The notes below the pieces were generated by a model. The model saw only the letters and a program-made list of their open reading frames with translations. It made no database searches and had not been told where the DNA came from. DNA of 64,000 bases from Mycolicibacterium sp. (GTDB lineage Bacteria; Actinomycetota; Actinomycetes; Mycobacteriales; Mycobacteriaceae): contig JACJWN010000006.1 of NCBI GenBank assembly GCA_020637165.1, positions 248,001-312,000 of the forward strand, read 5' to 3'. Numbering within the stretch: position 1 is the stretch's first letter; each line of letters opens with the position of its first letter. The translations under genes and the position numbers were made by a program. This document shows positions 1 through 9,592 of this stretch, in pieces.

Positions 1-667
1 CCACCACGATCGCGCTCGCGTGCTGCGCCCCCGCCAGTCGCAGCACGTCGGATTTGTTGGCGTCACCGCGCACGGTGATCAGACCCGCCGCATTCGCCCG
101 ATCCAGCGCACCCTCGTCGGTGTCGACGACGACGATATCGGCCGGGGCGGTACCGTCGCCGATCATCGCCGTCACCGCGGTGCGGCCCTTGGTGCCGTAG
201 CCGACGACGACGGTATGGTCGCGCACTTTCTTCCTCCATCGGTGAATGCTGAATGCCTGCCGCGAGGTGACGGTCAGGGTCTCCACGGTGGTGCCGATCA
301 GGACAATCAGGAAGGTGAACCGCAGCGGGGTGATCACCAGGACGTTGATCAGGCGGGCCCGCTCGGAGAAGGGGGCGATGTCGCCGTAGCCCGTGGTCGA
401 CAGCGACACCGTGGCGTAGTAGAAGCAGTCCAGGAATGTCAGGGGCTTGCCGGTGGCGTTGTTGTAGCCGTCCCGGTCGAGGTAGACGACCAACGCCGCA
501 GTGAACAGCGCAGCCAGCGCGTAGAACACCCGAAGCGCGATGTGGCGGCCCGGGCTGACGAAGTTCTTGGGCGGAATCTTGAGGTAATCGACAAGCGCGG
601 CATCGGGCTTGGCGGCGAGGCTTTCGTCGATCGCCGCCAGCCGGCGCCTCAGACGGCGGTCAGCCAC
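1..667 (-). CDS. Two-TM potassium channel with RCK/TrkA-N domain (C-terminus beyond window)
   Basis: Read by hand on the minus strand from a GTG; the stop lies outside the window, so only about the first 222 residues are visible. After a charged N-terminus comes a membrane segment (about residues 42-62), a pore loop with the K+ selectivity filter TTGYGD, and a second membrane segment, i.e. a 2TM channel. It is followed by a Rossmann RCK/TrkA-N domain beginning VVVGYGTKGR, with an acidic residue after the second strand (VVVDTD) as expected for nucleotide binding. Family knowledge: such channels form tetramers gated by cytosolic RCK rings. Position and sequence match Rv3200c of M. tuberculosis. 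It diverges from the DoxX-like gene across 70 bp. Confidence 0.88.
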   Translation of the reverse strand, partial: MADRRLRRRLAAIDESLAAKPDAALVDYLKIPPKNFVSPGRHIALRVFYALAALFTAALVVYLDRDGYNNATGKPLTFLDCFYYATVSLSTTGYGDIAPFSERARLINVLVITPLRFTFLIVLIGTTVETLTVTSRQAFSIHRWRKKVRDHTVVVGYGTKGRTAVTAMIGDGTAPADIVVVDTDEGALDRANAAGLITVRGDANKSDVLRLAGAQHASAIVV

Positions 668-737
668 GACAACCCGTCATCGGCTGATCCGCTGAATTCC
701 GCCGGGGGGAAAGCCCAAACACGGCCATTATGTAACC

Positions 738-1148
738 ATGCCGCAGCCATCCGCTGAACCCGCCAGCCAACGTCCCGCCTACCGGATGGGGGCGATGCTG
801 ATCGGAATCGGCGCCGGCCACTTCCTGGCGCCCAAGCCGTTCGACGACATCGTTCCCGACGAACTGCCGGGTAGCCCGCGGTTCTACACGCTGGCCTCCG
901 GGGTGGCCGAGGTGGGTGTCGGGGCGATGCTTCTGGTGCCGCGGACCCGGCGAACCGGTGCGCTGGCCGCGGCCGCATTGTTTCTGGCGGTCTTTCCGGC
1001 CAACCTCAATATGGTCCGGCTCTGGTGGAACAAACCGGGCGCGGCGAAGTGGCCGATGCGGATCGGCGCGCTGGCCCGGCTGCCGCTTCAGGTGCCGATG
1101 ATCACCCAGGCGCTGGCGATCCGGCGCAACGCTCCGCGCCGGGGCTGA
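738..1148 (+). CDS. DoxX-like small membrane protein
   Basis: A 136-residue protein with about four hydrophobic segments (around residues 17-30, 53-70, 76-95 and 110-127), in the size range of DoxX/MauE-like four-helix membrane proteins. No catalytic motif is visible, so the exact role is unknown. The start ATG follows a 70-bp gap from the divergent channel gene. The 3' end overlaps the 3' end of adnB by 47 bp in convergent orientation, so the two transcripts can be antisense to each other. Codon use matches the GC-rich surroundings. Confidence 0.68.
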   Translation: MPQPSAEPASQRPAYRMGAMLIGIGAGHFLAPKPFDDIVPDELPGSPRFYTLASGVAEVGVGAMLLVPRTRRTGALAAAALFLAVFPANLNMVRLWWNKPGAAKWPMRIGALARLPLQVPMITQALAIRRNAPRRG

Positions 1149-4100
1149 GCAGCGCCGCCAGATCCTCGGCGCCGGGCAAGGCGTCCGGAGTGACGGTGCG
1201 CCCGGAGCGCACGTAGTGGAACGCCGCGCGCACCTGCGACGCCTCGCAGCCGCTGAGCCCCGCCCAGGCCAGCCGGTAGACCCCCAACTGGACCGCGGCG
1301 TGGCGCCGAGCCTCTGCGGTGCCGGGCGGTTCACCGGTCTTCCAGTCCACGACGGTGACCCCGCCGTCGGGTTCGCCGAACACCGCGTCGATTCGCCCGC
1401 GGACCACGGTTCCGGCCAGTTCCATTTCGAACGGGACCTCCACGGCGACCGGGGTTCGCAGCGCCCACGCCGACGCGCGGAAGGCCTCCTGCAGCGCGTC
1501 GAGCTGGTCGGGGTCGGCGGTCTGCGGATCCCCCGCGCCGGGCAGATCGTCGAGGTCGAACAGCCGCTCGGCACCGTAGAAACGCTGCACCCAGTCGTGG
1601 AAGGCCGTGCCCAGGGCGGCGTGCGGGTCCGGGCGGGCGGGCAGCCGCCGGGTCAGCCGGCGCGCCGCTCCCCGCGGGTCCCGATCGAGTTCGACCAGGG
1701 CGCTGACCGAGACTTGCGCGGGCAGCACCACCGGCCGGGGTTCGGCCGCCCGGGCACGTTCGGCCAGCAGTGCGTCGACATCGGCGACCCAGCCCTGCGG
1801 GTCGGCGCCGCCGGCCGCGGGCGGCCGGGCCATCGCGGCGGCCACCAACTGCGCGCCGCGTTCGATCTCGGCACGTCGGCCGCGCAGCGGGTCGACCGGC
1901 CACACCGCTTCGACGGTCTCCTCCCGCAGCGGATTCGGCTCGCCGTCCTCCGGTTCGGGTTCCCAGGACTCGATCACCCCGCACGCCTCGCCGTCGTCGG
2001 CGGGGCCGGCCTCACCGGAGGCTTCGATGATGCCGCGGATCTCGCAGAGGAAGTCCGATGGGCCGCGTGGCTTGGACTCGGTGGCGCCCCAGTGGTGGCC
2101 GGAGATCAGCAGGGTGTCCTCGGTTCGGGTGAGAGCGACGTAGAGCAGCCGGCGCTCCTCGTCGATGCCGCGCTGCAGCAACTGGTCGCGGTGGGCGCCG
2201 ATGACGTCCTCCAGGGCCTTGCGGTCGTTGACTCCGCTGGTGTCCAGCAGCGGCACCCCGTGCAGGCCGGGCTCGGCCCGGTCCCCGCGCAGCAGCGGCG
2301 GCAGGTCCGCCGGGTCGTTGAGCCAGGTGCGTTTCATCGTCGTCGAAGGAAACAGTCGCGAGCTCAGGTGCGGTACCGCGACGATCTGCCATTCCAAACC
2401 CTTGGCCGCGTGGACGGTGAGTACCTGAACCCGCCCGGGCGCCACGGAGACCTCGGCCGGGGCCAGCCCGTTCTCCACCGCCGCGGCGGCGTCGAGATAG
2501 GCCAGCAGTCCGGTCACGTCGGCGCCGGGGCGCTCCGCGTAGCCGACGACCACGTCGGTGAGCCGGTCCAGGTGTTCGGCGCCGGTCCCCGCGGCGCGCA
2601 CCTCGGCGTCGACCCCGAGGACCCGGCGGACCTCGGAGATCAGGTCGACCAGCGGGTGCGCCAGGAAGCCGCGCAGCCGGGTCAGTTCGGCACCCAGGGC
2701 GGCGATGCGCCGATGCCCCTCGGCGGAATAGCCCTCGGACGGCCCCGGATCGGCCAGGGCGTCGGCCAGGCACGCGCCGTCGGCGGTGGCGGCGGCGGCG
2801 ATGTCTTCGGCCGACTCCACCGCCGGGGGCCGCCCGTGCAGCTGCACCGCACGGCGCCACAGCGCCACAAGGTCGGCGGCGCCCAGCCGCCAGCGCGGGC
2901 CGGTGAGCACCTCCATTGCGGCGGTGCCCGCGGCGGGGTCGGCGACCAGCCGGAGCATCGACACCGTCTGCGCGACCTCCGGGATCGAGAGCAGCCCGGC
3001 CAGGCCCACCACCTCGACAGGGACCCCGCGCGCCGACAGCGCCGCCGCGACCGGCCCTGCGTCGGCGTTGCGGCGCACCAGCACCGCGGCGGTGACCCCC
3101 TCCGCGTAACGCTCGGCGACCCGGTCGGCCACCCAGTCCCGTTCGGTCTGCACGTCGCGGTGCAGCGCGCACAGCACGGTGCCGGGGTCGGCGTCCGGCC
3201 GGGGCCGCAGCGGGCGCACCGCCACCGAGCGGCGGCGAGCCTCGGCGGAGACCGCGTTGGCCAGAGTCAGCGCCCGGGGCGGGTTGCGCCAGCTGGTCCG
3301 CAGCTCCAGGGTGGGCGCCGGGGTGCCATCCGGGAACGGGAAATCGGTGGTGAACCGCGGCAGGTTGGTGGCCGAGGCACCCCGCCAGCCGTAGATGGAC
3401 TGGATCGGGTCACCCACGGCGGTCAACGCCAGCCCGCCGTCGACGCCGCCACCGAAGAGGGCCGACAGCGCGACCCGCTGGGCATGCCCGGTGTCCTGGT
3501 ATTCGTCGAGCAACACCACCCGGTAGCGGGCACGGAGTTCCTCACCGACCTGCGGGCACCGCACGGCCAGACGCGCGGCCGAGGACATCTGGGAGCCGAA
3601 GTCCATCACCTTGGCCTCCCGCATCCGGGCGTGCAGGGCGTCGATGAGTGGGATCAGCGCCGCGCGATCGGTCTGGGTGTCGAGCATGTCCAGCAGCCGC
3701 CGGTTGGGCCCGTCGCCGCGCTGGCGAGGTCCGGGCGGCAGGGTGTGCACCAGCCGCTCGAGCTCGACGTGGGTGTCGCGCAGTTGGTCGGTGTCGATGA
3801 GGTGCTCTGCCAGCTCGTCGGACAGCTTGAGCACCATCGCGGTGACCGCGGCGGGCGTCTTGGCGATCTCCAGCGGCGCCGGGTAGCCGGCGACGACCTC
3901 GTAGGCCAGCTGCCAGCGCTCGGTCTCGCCGAGTAGCCGTGCGTCCGGTTCGACCGGCAGCAGGGGTCCGAACTCGCGCAGCAGCCCCCCGGCGAAGGCG
4001 TGATAGGTGCTCACCTGAGGGGAACCCGCGGCGGCCTGCTGGCTCTCCCCCATGAACCCGGAGAGCCGGGCCAGCCTCGAGCGCACCCGGCGCAGCAATT

Positions 4101-4326
4101 GCCCGGCGGCCTTGCGGGTGAAGGTCAGGCCGAGCACCTGGCCCGCATCGGCGTACCCGTTGGCCACCAGCCACACCACCCGGGCGGCCATGGTCTCGGT
4201 CTTGCCGGCCCCGGCGCCGGCGACGACCACCAGCGGGCCGGGCGAAGCGGAGATAACCGCGGCCTGCTCATCGGTGGGCGACGGAAGTCCAAGGGCGGCA
4301 GCAAGTTCGGCGGGGCTGTACGTCAT
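1102..4326 (-). CDS. adnB: AdnB, helicase-nuclease subunit of the AdnAB DSB-resection complex
   Basis: A 1074-residue UvrD/Rep-type superfamily 1 helicase fused to a C-terminal RecB-family nuclease. Walker A is VAGAGAGKT near the N-terminus, the DExQ box is LLDEYQDTG, and a downstream helicase motif reads VGDPIQSIYGWRG. Near residue 995 the nuclease motif VDWKTG is followed by QLGVYR, the usual D-x-K and QxxxY signature. In mycobacteria AdnAB is the end-resection motor-nuclease used for RecA-dependent break repair, and AdnB is the leading motor. The ATG at 4326 overlaps the adnA stop by four bases (ATGA), indicating translational coupling and 1:1 production. An in-frame start further upstream would add 19 residues inside adnA and is less likely. 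Confidence 0.93.
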   Translation of the reverse strand: MTYSPAELAAALGLPSPTDEQAAVISASPGPLVVVAGAGAGKTETMAARVVWLVANGYADAGQVLGLTFTRKAAGQLLRRVRSRLARLSGFMGESQQAAAGSPQVSTYHAFAGGLLREFGPLLPVEPDARLLGETERWQLAYEVVAGYPAPLEIAKTPAAVTAMVLKLSDELAEHLIDTDQLRDTHVELERLVHTLPPGPRQRGDGPNRRLLDMLDTQTDRAALIPLIDALHARMREAKVMDFGSQMSSAARLAVRCPQVGEELRARYRVVLLDEYQDTGHAQRVALSALFGGGVDGGLALTAVGDPIQSIYGWRGASATNLPRFTTDFPFPDGTPAPTLELRTSWRNPPRALTLANAVSAEARRRSVAVRPLRPRPDADPGTVLCALHRDVQTERDWVADRVAERYAEGVTAAVLVRRNADAGPVAAALSARGVPVEVVGLAGLLSIPEVAQTVSMLRLVADPAAGTAAMEVLTGPRWRLGAADLVALWRRAVQLHGRPPAVESAEDIAAAATADGACLADALADPGPSEGYSAEGHRRIAALGAELTRLRGFLAHPLVDLISEVRRVLGVDAEVRAAGTGAEHLDRLTDVVVGYAERPGADVTGLLAYLDAAAAVENGLAPAEVSVAPGRVQVLTVHAAKGLEWQIVAVPHLSSRLFPSTTMKRTWLNDPADLPPLLRGDRAEPGLHGVPLLDTSGVNDRKALEDVIGAHRDQLLQRGIDEERRLLYVALTRTEDTLLISGHHWGATESKPRGPSDFLCEIRGIIEASGEAGPADDGEACGVIESWEPEPEDGEPNPLREETVEAVWPVDPLRGRRAEIERGAQLVAAAMARPPAAGGADPQGWVADVDALLAERARAAEPRPVVLPAQVSVSALVELDRDPRGAARRLTRRLPARPDPHAALGTAFHDWVQRFYGAERLFDLDDLPGAGDPQTADPDQLDALQEAFRASAWALRTPVAVEVPFEMELAGTVVRGRIDAVFGEPDGGVTVVDWKTGEPPGTAEARRHAAVQLGVYRLAWAGLSGCEASQVRAAFHYVRSGRTVTPDALPGAEDLAALLSPGAERCAGSPAPG

Positions 4327-7300
4327 GAGGACGGGCCTCCTTGGTGGGCCGGGCATGATGGCCGCAGCGGGCAATGCGAGCAACCGGGGTTGACCCGGGC
4401 GGCGAAGTGCGGACCGGCGGTCGCGGCCGCGGCGGCGCGCACCTCGCGTTGCCGCTCGGAGGTGTCGTCGGGCCCGAGCGCGGTCTGCTCCCGTTCGGTG
4501 GCGGCGCCGGCGGCCGAGGGCTTGCCGAGGTAGACCAGCCGGCCACCGCCGGGTTCTTCGCCCTCGGCGAGCAGGCCGGCGGCCACCGCCAGCTGGTAGA
4601 GGCCCAGCTGGGCGTGCCGTTGGGCGTCGTCCTTGGTGACCGGGCTCCTCGCGGTCTTGAGGTCGACGACCACCAGCCGGCCCTGGGCATCGCGCTCCAG
4701 CCGGTCGATGCGCCCGCGTACCCGCACCCCGGGTTCATCGTCGGCCGGGTCGGCGACGATCCCGTCGATCTCGATCTCGGTACCGACCTCGGTGAGTTCG
4801 TGGCGGGTCGCGGCGTGCCAGGCCAAGTAAGCGGCCAGCATGCCGCGGTGGCGCTCCAACTCGTTGGTGGCGTACCAGGGCGAGTCGAACGGCAATGTGG
4901 CCCAGAGGGTTTCCAGGTCGGCGGCCAACCGGGCCGCGCTCTTGGAGGAATCGGCGAGCAGCGCGTGCACCAGCGAGCCCAGCGTGGAGTTCAGCGCCCG
5001 GGTCCCAGTGCCGCCGTGACGTTCGGCCAGCCAACGCAGCGGGCAGTCGGTGAGGGTCTGCAGCGTCGAGGGCGACAGCGCCACGGTGTGCTCCCCGTCT
5101 GGGGCCGACCACAGCGGGTCATCGGTGCTGACATCGGCCAGACCGTGCCACTGCGACGGGTCGGCCCCGGGCACCCCGGCGGTGGCCAGCCGGGCCAGTT
5201 GTTCTGCGGCACAGACACGTTCGGCGTCGTCGATTGCGCCGTCGGGAGCACACACCGCCGCCCGCAGCCGGCCCACCACGGCGGCCTGCGAGAGCACCGG
5301 CGGCGCGGGCTGCGGGCGCAGAGACTCCGGGCCTTCAGTCTGCGGTCCGGTCCCGTGGGCGGCGAGTTCGGCGACGAACGGCGAGGGCAGCGCCACCGCA
5401 TCGCCGGCGTCGCTGTCGACCGCGGTGATCAGCAGCCGGCGCCGCGCCCGCCCCATCGCCGCGATGAGCAGCCGACGTTCCTCGGCCAGCAGCGGCGCCC
5501 GGGCCGACACGTCCTCGCCGAGACCGTCGAGGACGTCGAGCAGCCGCTGGGTTCCCAGCACGCCGCCGCGCGGGACGGTGTTGGGCCACAGGCCGTCCTG
5601 CAGACCGGCGATGACGACCATCTCCCAGTCCCGCCCCAGGGCGGCATGCGGGCTGAGGATGGCCACCGTCTCCCCGCTCGGCAACGCCTCGGCGGGCGGC
5701 GGCAGTTGCAGGGCCGCGACATGGTCGAGCAGGCCGCGCAGCGAGGCTCCCGTGGTGCGATCGACGTAGGCCTCGGCGATGTCGAACAGGGCGGTGACCG
5801 CTGCCAGATTCCGCTCGGCCAATGCGCCGTCCACCCCGCCGCGCTCGGTGGCGTCGAGCCATCGGCGCTGCAGTCCACTTCGCTGCCAGGCCTGCCACAG
5901 CGTGTAGCGCGGATCGCGGCCGTCGCGGTGGGCGTGGGCGGCGGCGGCCAGCACTGCCCGCACCCGGTTGACCGGTGCCGCCAGCGTCGCGGGCAGCTGC
6001 GGCCCCGTACTGGTGAGCGTCTCGGCGAGCCCGGTCTCGGTCCGGCGCAGTGCGCGGCGCAGCTGACGCAGCGACACCGGGTCGACCCGCCCGATCGGAC
6101 CGATCAGCAGATCCTCGGCCCGCTCGTCGTCGAGACCTGCGGCGGTGGCGGCCAGCACGCACAGCAGCGCGCGGGCGGCGGGCTGGCTGCCGATCGGACC
6201 GGCCGCCGAGGGCGCCTCGACCGGCACCCCGGCCACCGCCAGCGAGCGGGACAGGGCGGCGGCGACGGAGGCCGAGCGGGTGATGACCGCCAGCTGCGAC
6301 CAGGCCACGCCGTCGACGAGGTGGGCGCGCCGCAGCGCGTCGGCGATGACGGCGGCCTCGACGTGCGCGGACTCGGCCACCCGCACCGTCACCGCTCCGT
6401 CGTCCTCGCCGTCTTCCCCGCCGGAGCCGGCCAGCGTGCGCCACCCGGCGCCGGGCAGCCTGGCAGCCATACCGCTGATGGCTCGCGCCACCGCCGGGGC
6501 GCAGCGGTGCGAGTGATCGAGGGTGATCGTCTCGGCACCCGCGGCACCGACGAGCAGCAGATTGGCATTGGCCCCGCGGAACCCGAACACGGCCTGGTTG
6601 GGGTCGCCGGCCAGGATCGCCGACTCGGCGCCGGCGGCCAGCACCCGCACCAGCAGCGCGGCCTGCGGATCGAGGTGCTGGGCGTCGTCGACGAGCAGCA
6701 GCCGGATGCGGGCCCGCTCGGCGGCCAGCAGGGTGGCGTCCGCGGCCAGGGCGTCCAGCGCCGCACCGACCAGTTCGGCCGCGCCCAGTGCCGGGACACT
6801 GGCCTGCGGGGCGGCGGTGCCGACCGAGGCGCGCAGCAGCATCACCTGTTCGTACTGGCGCGCGAAGCGGGCGGCGGCCACCCATTCGGGACGACCGTGC
6901 TCCCGGCCCAGCCGCCGCAGTTCGGACGGATCCACCCCGCGCTCGGCGCAGCGGCCCAGCAGGTCGCGCAGTTCGATGGCGAACCCGGAGGTGGTCAGAG
7001 CCGGGCGCAACTCCGGCGGCCAGCCGGCCGCCCCGTCCTCGAGGTCCCCGGCGAGCAGTTCGCGGGTGATGCCGTCCAGCTCCGCGCCGGTGACCAGTCG
7101 CGGCGGCGGATCACCGGCGCGCTCGGCGGCCTTGCCCAGCACCGCGAAGGCGTAGCTGTGCACCGAACGCACCATCGGTTCGCGCACCACCGGCAGATCC
7201 GCCCCGGCGGCACGCAACATCCGGGATGTGAGCGCAGCCCGGGTGCCGGCGGCCAATTTGGCCGAGGTCAGCAACAGCACCGAATCCGGGGCTAGGCCGT

Positions 7301-7382
7301 CGGCGATACGGTCGGCGGCGGCGGCGACCAGCATGGTGGTCTTGCCGGTACCCGGACCGCCGAGCACCCGTACCGTCGTCAT
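4323..7382 (-). CDS. adnA: AdnA, helicase-nuclease subunit of the AdnAB complex
   Basis: A 1019-residue partner of AdnB with the same order: N-terminal SF1 motor, then C-terminal RecB-like nuclease. Walker A is LGGPGTGKTT at the extreme N-terminus. The Walker B/DExx box reads LLVDDAQHLD, so the usual catalytic Glu is Asp, whereas AdnB keeps DE. The nuclease core has VVDLKT and QLGLYQ. Four cysteines (TDCPLRW plus a C-x2-C-x5-C cluster near the C-terminus) look like the iron-sulfur staple of AddB/AdnA-type nucleases. I chose ATG 7382, giving MTTVRVLGG, over a TTG 12 bases upstream. It is transcribed first in the operon and coupled to adnB. Equivalent to Rv3202c. Confidence 0.92.
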   Translation of the reverse strand: MTTVRVLGGPGTGKTTMLVAAAADRIADGLAPDSVLLLTSAKLAAGTRAALTSRMLRAAGADLPVVREPMVRSVHSYAFAVLGKAAERAGDPPPRLVTGAELDGITRELLAGDLEDGAAGWPPELRPALTTSGFAIELRDLLGRCAERGVDPSELRRLGREHGRPEWVAAARFARQYEQVMLLRASVGTAAPQASVPALGAAELVGAALDALAADATLLAAERARIRLLLVDDAQHLDPQAALLVRVLAAGAESAILAGDPNQAVFGFRGANANLLLVGAAGAETITLDHSHRCAPAVARAISGMAARLPGAGWRTLAGSGGEDGEDDGAVTVRVAESAHVEAAVIADALRRAHLVDGVAWSQLAVITRSASVAAALSRSLAVAGVPVEAPSAAGPIGSQPAARALLCVLAATAAGLDDERAEDLLIGPIGRVDPVSLRQLRRALRRTETGLAETLTSTGPQLPATLAAPVNRVRAVLAAAAHAHRDGRDPRYTLWQAWQRSGLQRRWLDATERGGVDGALAERNLAAVTALFDIAEAYVDRTTGASLRGLLDHVAALQLPPPAEALPSGETVAILSPHAALGRDWEMVVIAGLQDGLWPNTVPRGGVLGTQRLLDVLDGLGEDVSARAPLLAEERRLLIAAMGRARRRLLITAVDSDAGDAVALPSPFVAELAAHGTGPQTEGPESLRPQPAPPVLSQAAVVGRLRAAVCAPDGAIDDAERVCAAEQLARLATAGVPGADPSQWHGLADVSTDDPLWSAPDGEHTVALSPSTLQTLTDCPLRWLAERHGGTGTRALNSTLGSLVHALLADSSKSAARLAADLETLWATLPFDSPWYATNELERHRGMLAAYLAWHAATRHELTEVGTEIEIDGIVADPADDEPGVRVRGRIDRLERDAQGRLVVVDLKTARSPVTKDDAQRHAQLGLYQLAVAAGLLAEGEEPGGGRLVYLGKPSAAGAATEREQTALGPDDTSERQREVRAAAAATAGPHFAARVNPGCSHCPLRPSCPAHQGGPSS

Positions 7383-7422
7383 GGCGCCATGCAATCACGG
7401 GGCCCCGACAGATTCGGCCCCC

Positions 7423-8790
7423 CTACAGTTCGAACAGTTGGTCCTGCCTGGACACCGTTGCCTTCCAGCCCAATTCGTGGTCCAGACGCCGGCGCAGCGT
7501 GTCGGCGGCCTGGGCCTCGCCATGGACCACGAAGACCCGCTTGGGCGCGGCGGCGAATTCGGAGGCCCACCGGATGAGTTCATCGGCATCGGCGTGGGCG
7601 GACATCATCTTCAGGTTCGCCACCCGGGCGTTGATCGGGACCCACTCTCCGTGGATCCTGACCTGGGGTTCACCGGCGACGATGGACCGCCCGCGGGTGC
7701 CCGGGGCCTGATACCCGGTCAGCACGATCGCGTTGCGCGGATCCGGCGCGAACGCCGCGAGGTGGTGCAGGATCCGGCCGCCGGTGGCCATCCCGCTGGC
7801 GGAGATGACGACCTTCGGGTCCTTGCTCTCGGAGATCCTCTTGGACTGCTCTGCATCGCGGGTATAGGTAGCCATCGCGCACATGTCCTCGTAGACCTCC
7901 GGCGCCAACCGGTGGTCGTTGGGGTGCGAGCGCAGTAGATCGCTGGCGTTGATGGCCATCGGCGAGTCGAGGTAGACCGGTACCTCCGGCATCCTTCCGC
8001 CGGAGCGCAGCCGCCACATGTAGTAGAGCAGCATCTGGGCCCGGCCCACCGCGAACGCCGGGATGAGCACCGTCCCGCCGCGATGCACCGTCGGATTGAT
8101 GATCTCGGCGAGCGCTTCGACGGGGTCGACGCGGTCGTGCAGGCGGTCGCCGTAGGTGGACTCCATCACCAGGTAGTCCGCGGCGCGCACCGGCTCCGGG
8201 TCGAGCATGATCGGGTCGTCGTAGCGGCCGAGATCCCCGGTGAACACGACCCGGCGGCCGTGCCAGAGCAGATCCACGGTGGCCGCCCCGAGGATGTGCC
8301 CGGCCCGGCGGAAGGTGACCGCGGGGCCACCGTCGGGCAGGACGAACTCCTGGCCGAACGGCCGGGTGGTGAACAGGTCGATGGCCCGCTGGGCGTCCTC
8401 GCCGTCGTACAGTGGCAGGGCCGGGTGATGCTTGGTGGCGTGCCGTTTGTTGAGGTATGCCGCGTCGCGTTCCTGGATGGCGGCGCTGTCGCGCAGGATG
8501 ATCTCGGCGACGGCGGCGGTCCCGTCGGTGCAGAAGATCGGGCCGCTGAATCCCTCCCGCACCAGCCGCGGCAGGTAGCCGGTGTGGTCGAGGTGGGCGT
8601 GGGTGATGACGACCGCGTCGATGGTCGCGGGCTCGACGGCGAGATGTTCCCAGTTCTGTTCGCGAAGATTCTTCACACCCTGGAACAGCCCGCAGTCCAC
8701 CAGGATTCGCTTGCCGTCGGCCTCCAACAGGTGCTTGGAGCCGGTGACCGTGCCGGCACCCCCCAGGCTGCGCAGCGTGACCGAACTCAT
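7423..8790 (-). CDS. MBL-fold beta-CASP RNA-processing metallohydrolase
   Basis: A 455-residue metallo-beta-lactamase-fold protein with an inserted beta-CASP domain and C-terminal RMMBL region. Metal ligands are visible: motif 2 THAHLDHTG, motif 3 AGHILGAA, motif 4 TGDLGRYDDP, then the beta-CASP acidic motif ESTYGD, a glycine-rich SASGMATGG segment and the motif C histidine in MSAHADADEL. This is the CPSF73-like RNase architecture, shorter than RNase J (about 555 residues), so it is probably a second ribonuclease rather than the RNase J orthologue. It lies downstream of no obvious partner, between adnA and divergent lipV. I do not recall this gene between the matching M. tuberculosis genes, so it may be a lineage difference. 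Confidence 0.85.
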   Translation of the reverse strand: MSSVTLRSLGGAGTVTGSKHLLEADGKRILVDCGLFQGVKNLREQNWEHLAVEPATIDAVVITHAHLDHTGYLPRLVREGFSGPIFCTDGTAAVAEIILRDSAAIQERDAAYLNKRHATKHHPALPLYDGEDAQRAIDLFTTRPFGQEFVLPDGGPAVTFRRAGHILGAATVDLLWHGRRVVFTGDLGRYDDPIMLDPEPVRAADYLVMESTYGDRLHDRVDPVEALAEIINPTVHRGGTVLIPAFAVGRAQMLLYYMWRLRSGGRMPEVPVYLDSPMAINASDLLRSHPNDHRLAPEVYEDMCAMATYTRDAEQSKRISESKDPKVVISASGMATGGRILHHLAAFAPDPRNAIVLTGYQAPGTRGRSIVAGEPQVRIHGEWVPINARVANLKMMSAHADADELIRWASEFAAAPKRVFVVHGEAQAADTLRRRLDHELGWKATVSRQDQLFEL

Positions 8791-8808
8791 ACTGGCAGCA
8801 TAGGGCGG

Positions 8809-9591
8809 GTGTCACACGGCCTACACCTCAACCGCTACGGACCGCCCGGCCCGGCCCGGGTTCTGATGATCCACGGACTGACCGGTCACGGCCGACGCTG
8901 GCGCACCCTGGCCACCCGCCACCTCAACGACCTCGGCGTGCTGGCACCGGACCTCATCGGGCACGGCCACTCCACGTTCTCCGCACCGTGGACGATCGAC
9001 GCCAACGTCGCGGCGCTGGCGACCCTGATCGAGGACGAGGCGGACGGCCCGGTGCTGGTGGTCGGACACTCCTTCGGCGGGGCGGTCGCGCTGCATCTGG
9101 CCGCCCAGTGCCCGGATCTGGTTTCCGGTCTGGTGCTGCTGGACCCGGCGGTGGGCCTGGACGGGCAGTGGATGCGAGAGATCGCCGAGGCGATGATGGC
9201 CGCACCGGACTACACCGACCCGGCCGAGGCGCGCACCGAGAAGTCGACCGGCGCCTGGGCCGACGTGCCGCCCGCCGAACTGGACGCCGAGTGCGAGGAG
9301 CACCTGGTGGCGCTGCCCACCGGGCGTTACGGGTGGCGGGTCTGCCTGCCCGCGATGATGTCGTACTGGAGCGAGTTGGCCCGCGATATCGCGGTGCCGC
9401 ACCGCGGAACGCCGACGACGCTGGTGCGCGCGGCGTTCAGCGATCCGCAGTATGTGACCGAGACGCTGATCGAGACGCTGTCGGGCCAGCTGGGCGCCGA
9501 TTTCACGCTGACCGAGTTCGGCTGCCGGCATATGGTGCCGATGGCCGACCCGGCCCAGACCGCCTCCGTCATCCGCGACCTGCTGGGCTGA
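8809..9591 (+). CDS. lipV: LipV-type alpha/beta hydrolase
   Basis: A 260-residue alpha/beta hydrolase. The oxyanion-hole region is LMIHGLTGHG, the nucleophile elbow is VVGHSFGGAV (GHSFG), the acid is probably in the central part, and the catalytic His is the one in GCRHMVPM near the C-terminus. No signal peptide is seen, so it is cytosolic. Family knowledge: LipV (Rv3203) is an esterase/lipase-like hydrolase; the natural substrate is unknown. Longer in-frame extensions would run through the divergent beta-CASP gene, so I picked GTG 8809 just outside it. That leaves only 18 bp between the divergent starts and no strong ribosome-binding site, so the start is uncertain. Confidence 0.83.
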   Translation: MSHGLHLNRYGPPGPARVLMIHGLTGHGRRWRTLATRHLNDLGVLAPDLIGHGHSTFSAPWTIDANVAALATLIEDEADGPVLVVGHSFGGAVALHLAAQCPDLVSGLVLLDPAVGLDGQWMREIAEAMMAAPDYTDPAEARTEKSTGAWADVPPAELDAECEEHLVALPTGRYGWRVCLPAMMSYWSELARDIAVPHRGTPTTLVRAAFSDPQYVTETLIETLSGQLGADFTLTEFGCRHMVPMADPAQTASVIRDLLG

Positions 9592-9592
9592 G

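Noticed and set aside
1216-3936. Long plus-strand open frame antisense to adnB
   Set aside because: Produced by GC-rich third-position bias opposite a real gene; composition is Arg/Gly/His-rich and there is no domain or ribosome-binding site. The same holds for 4374-7295 and 58415-61102.
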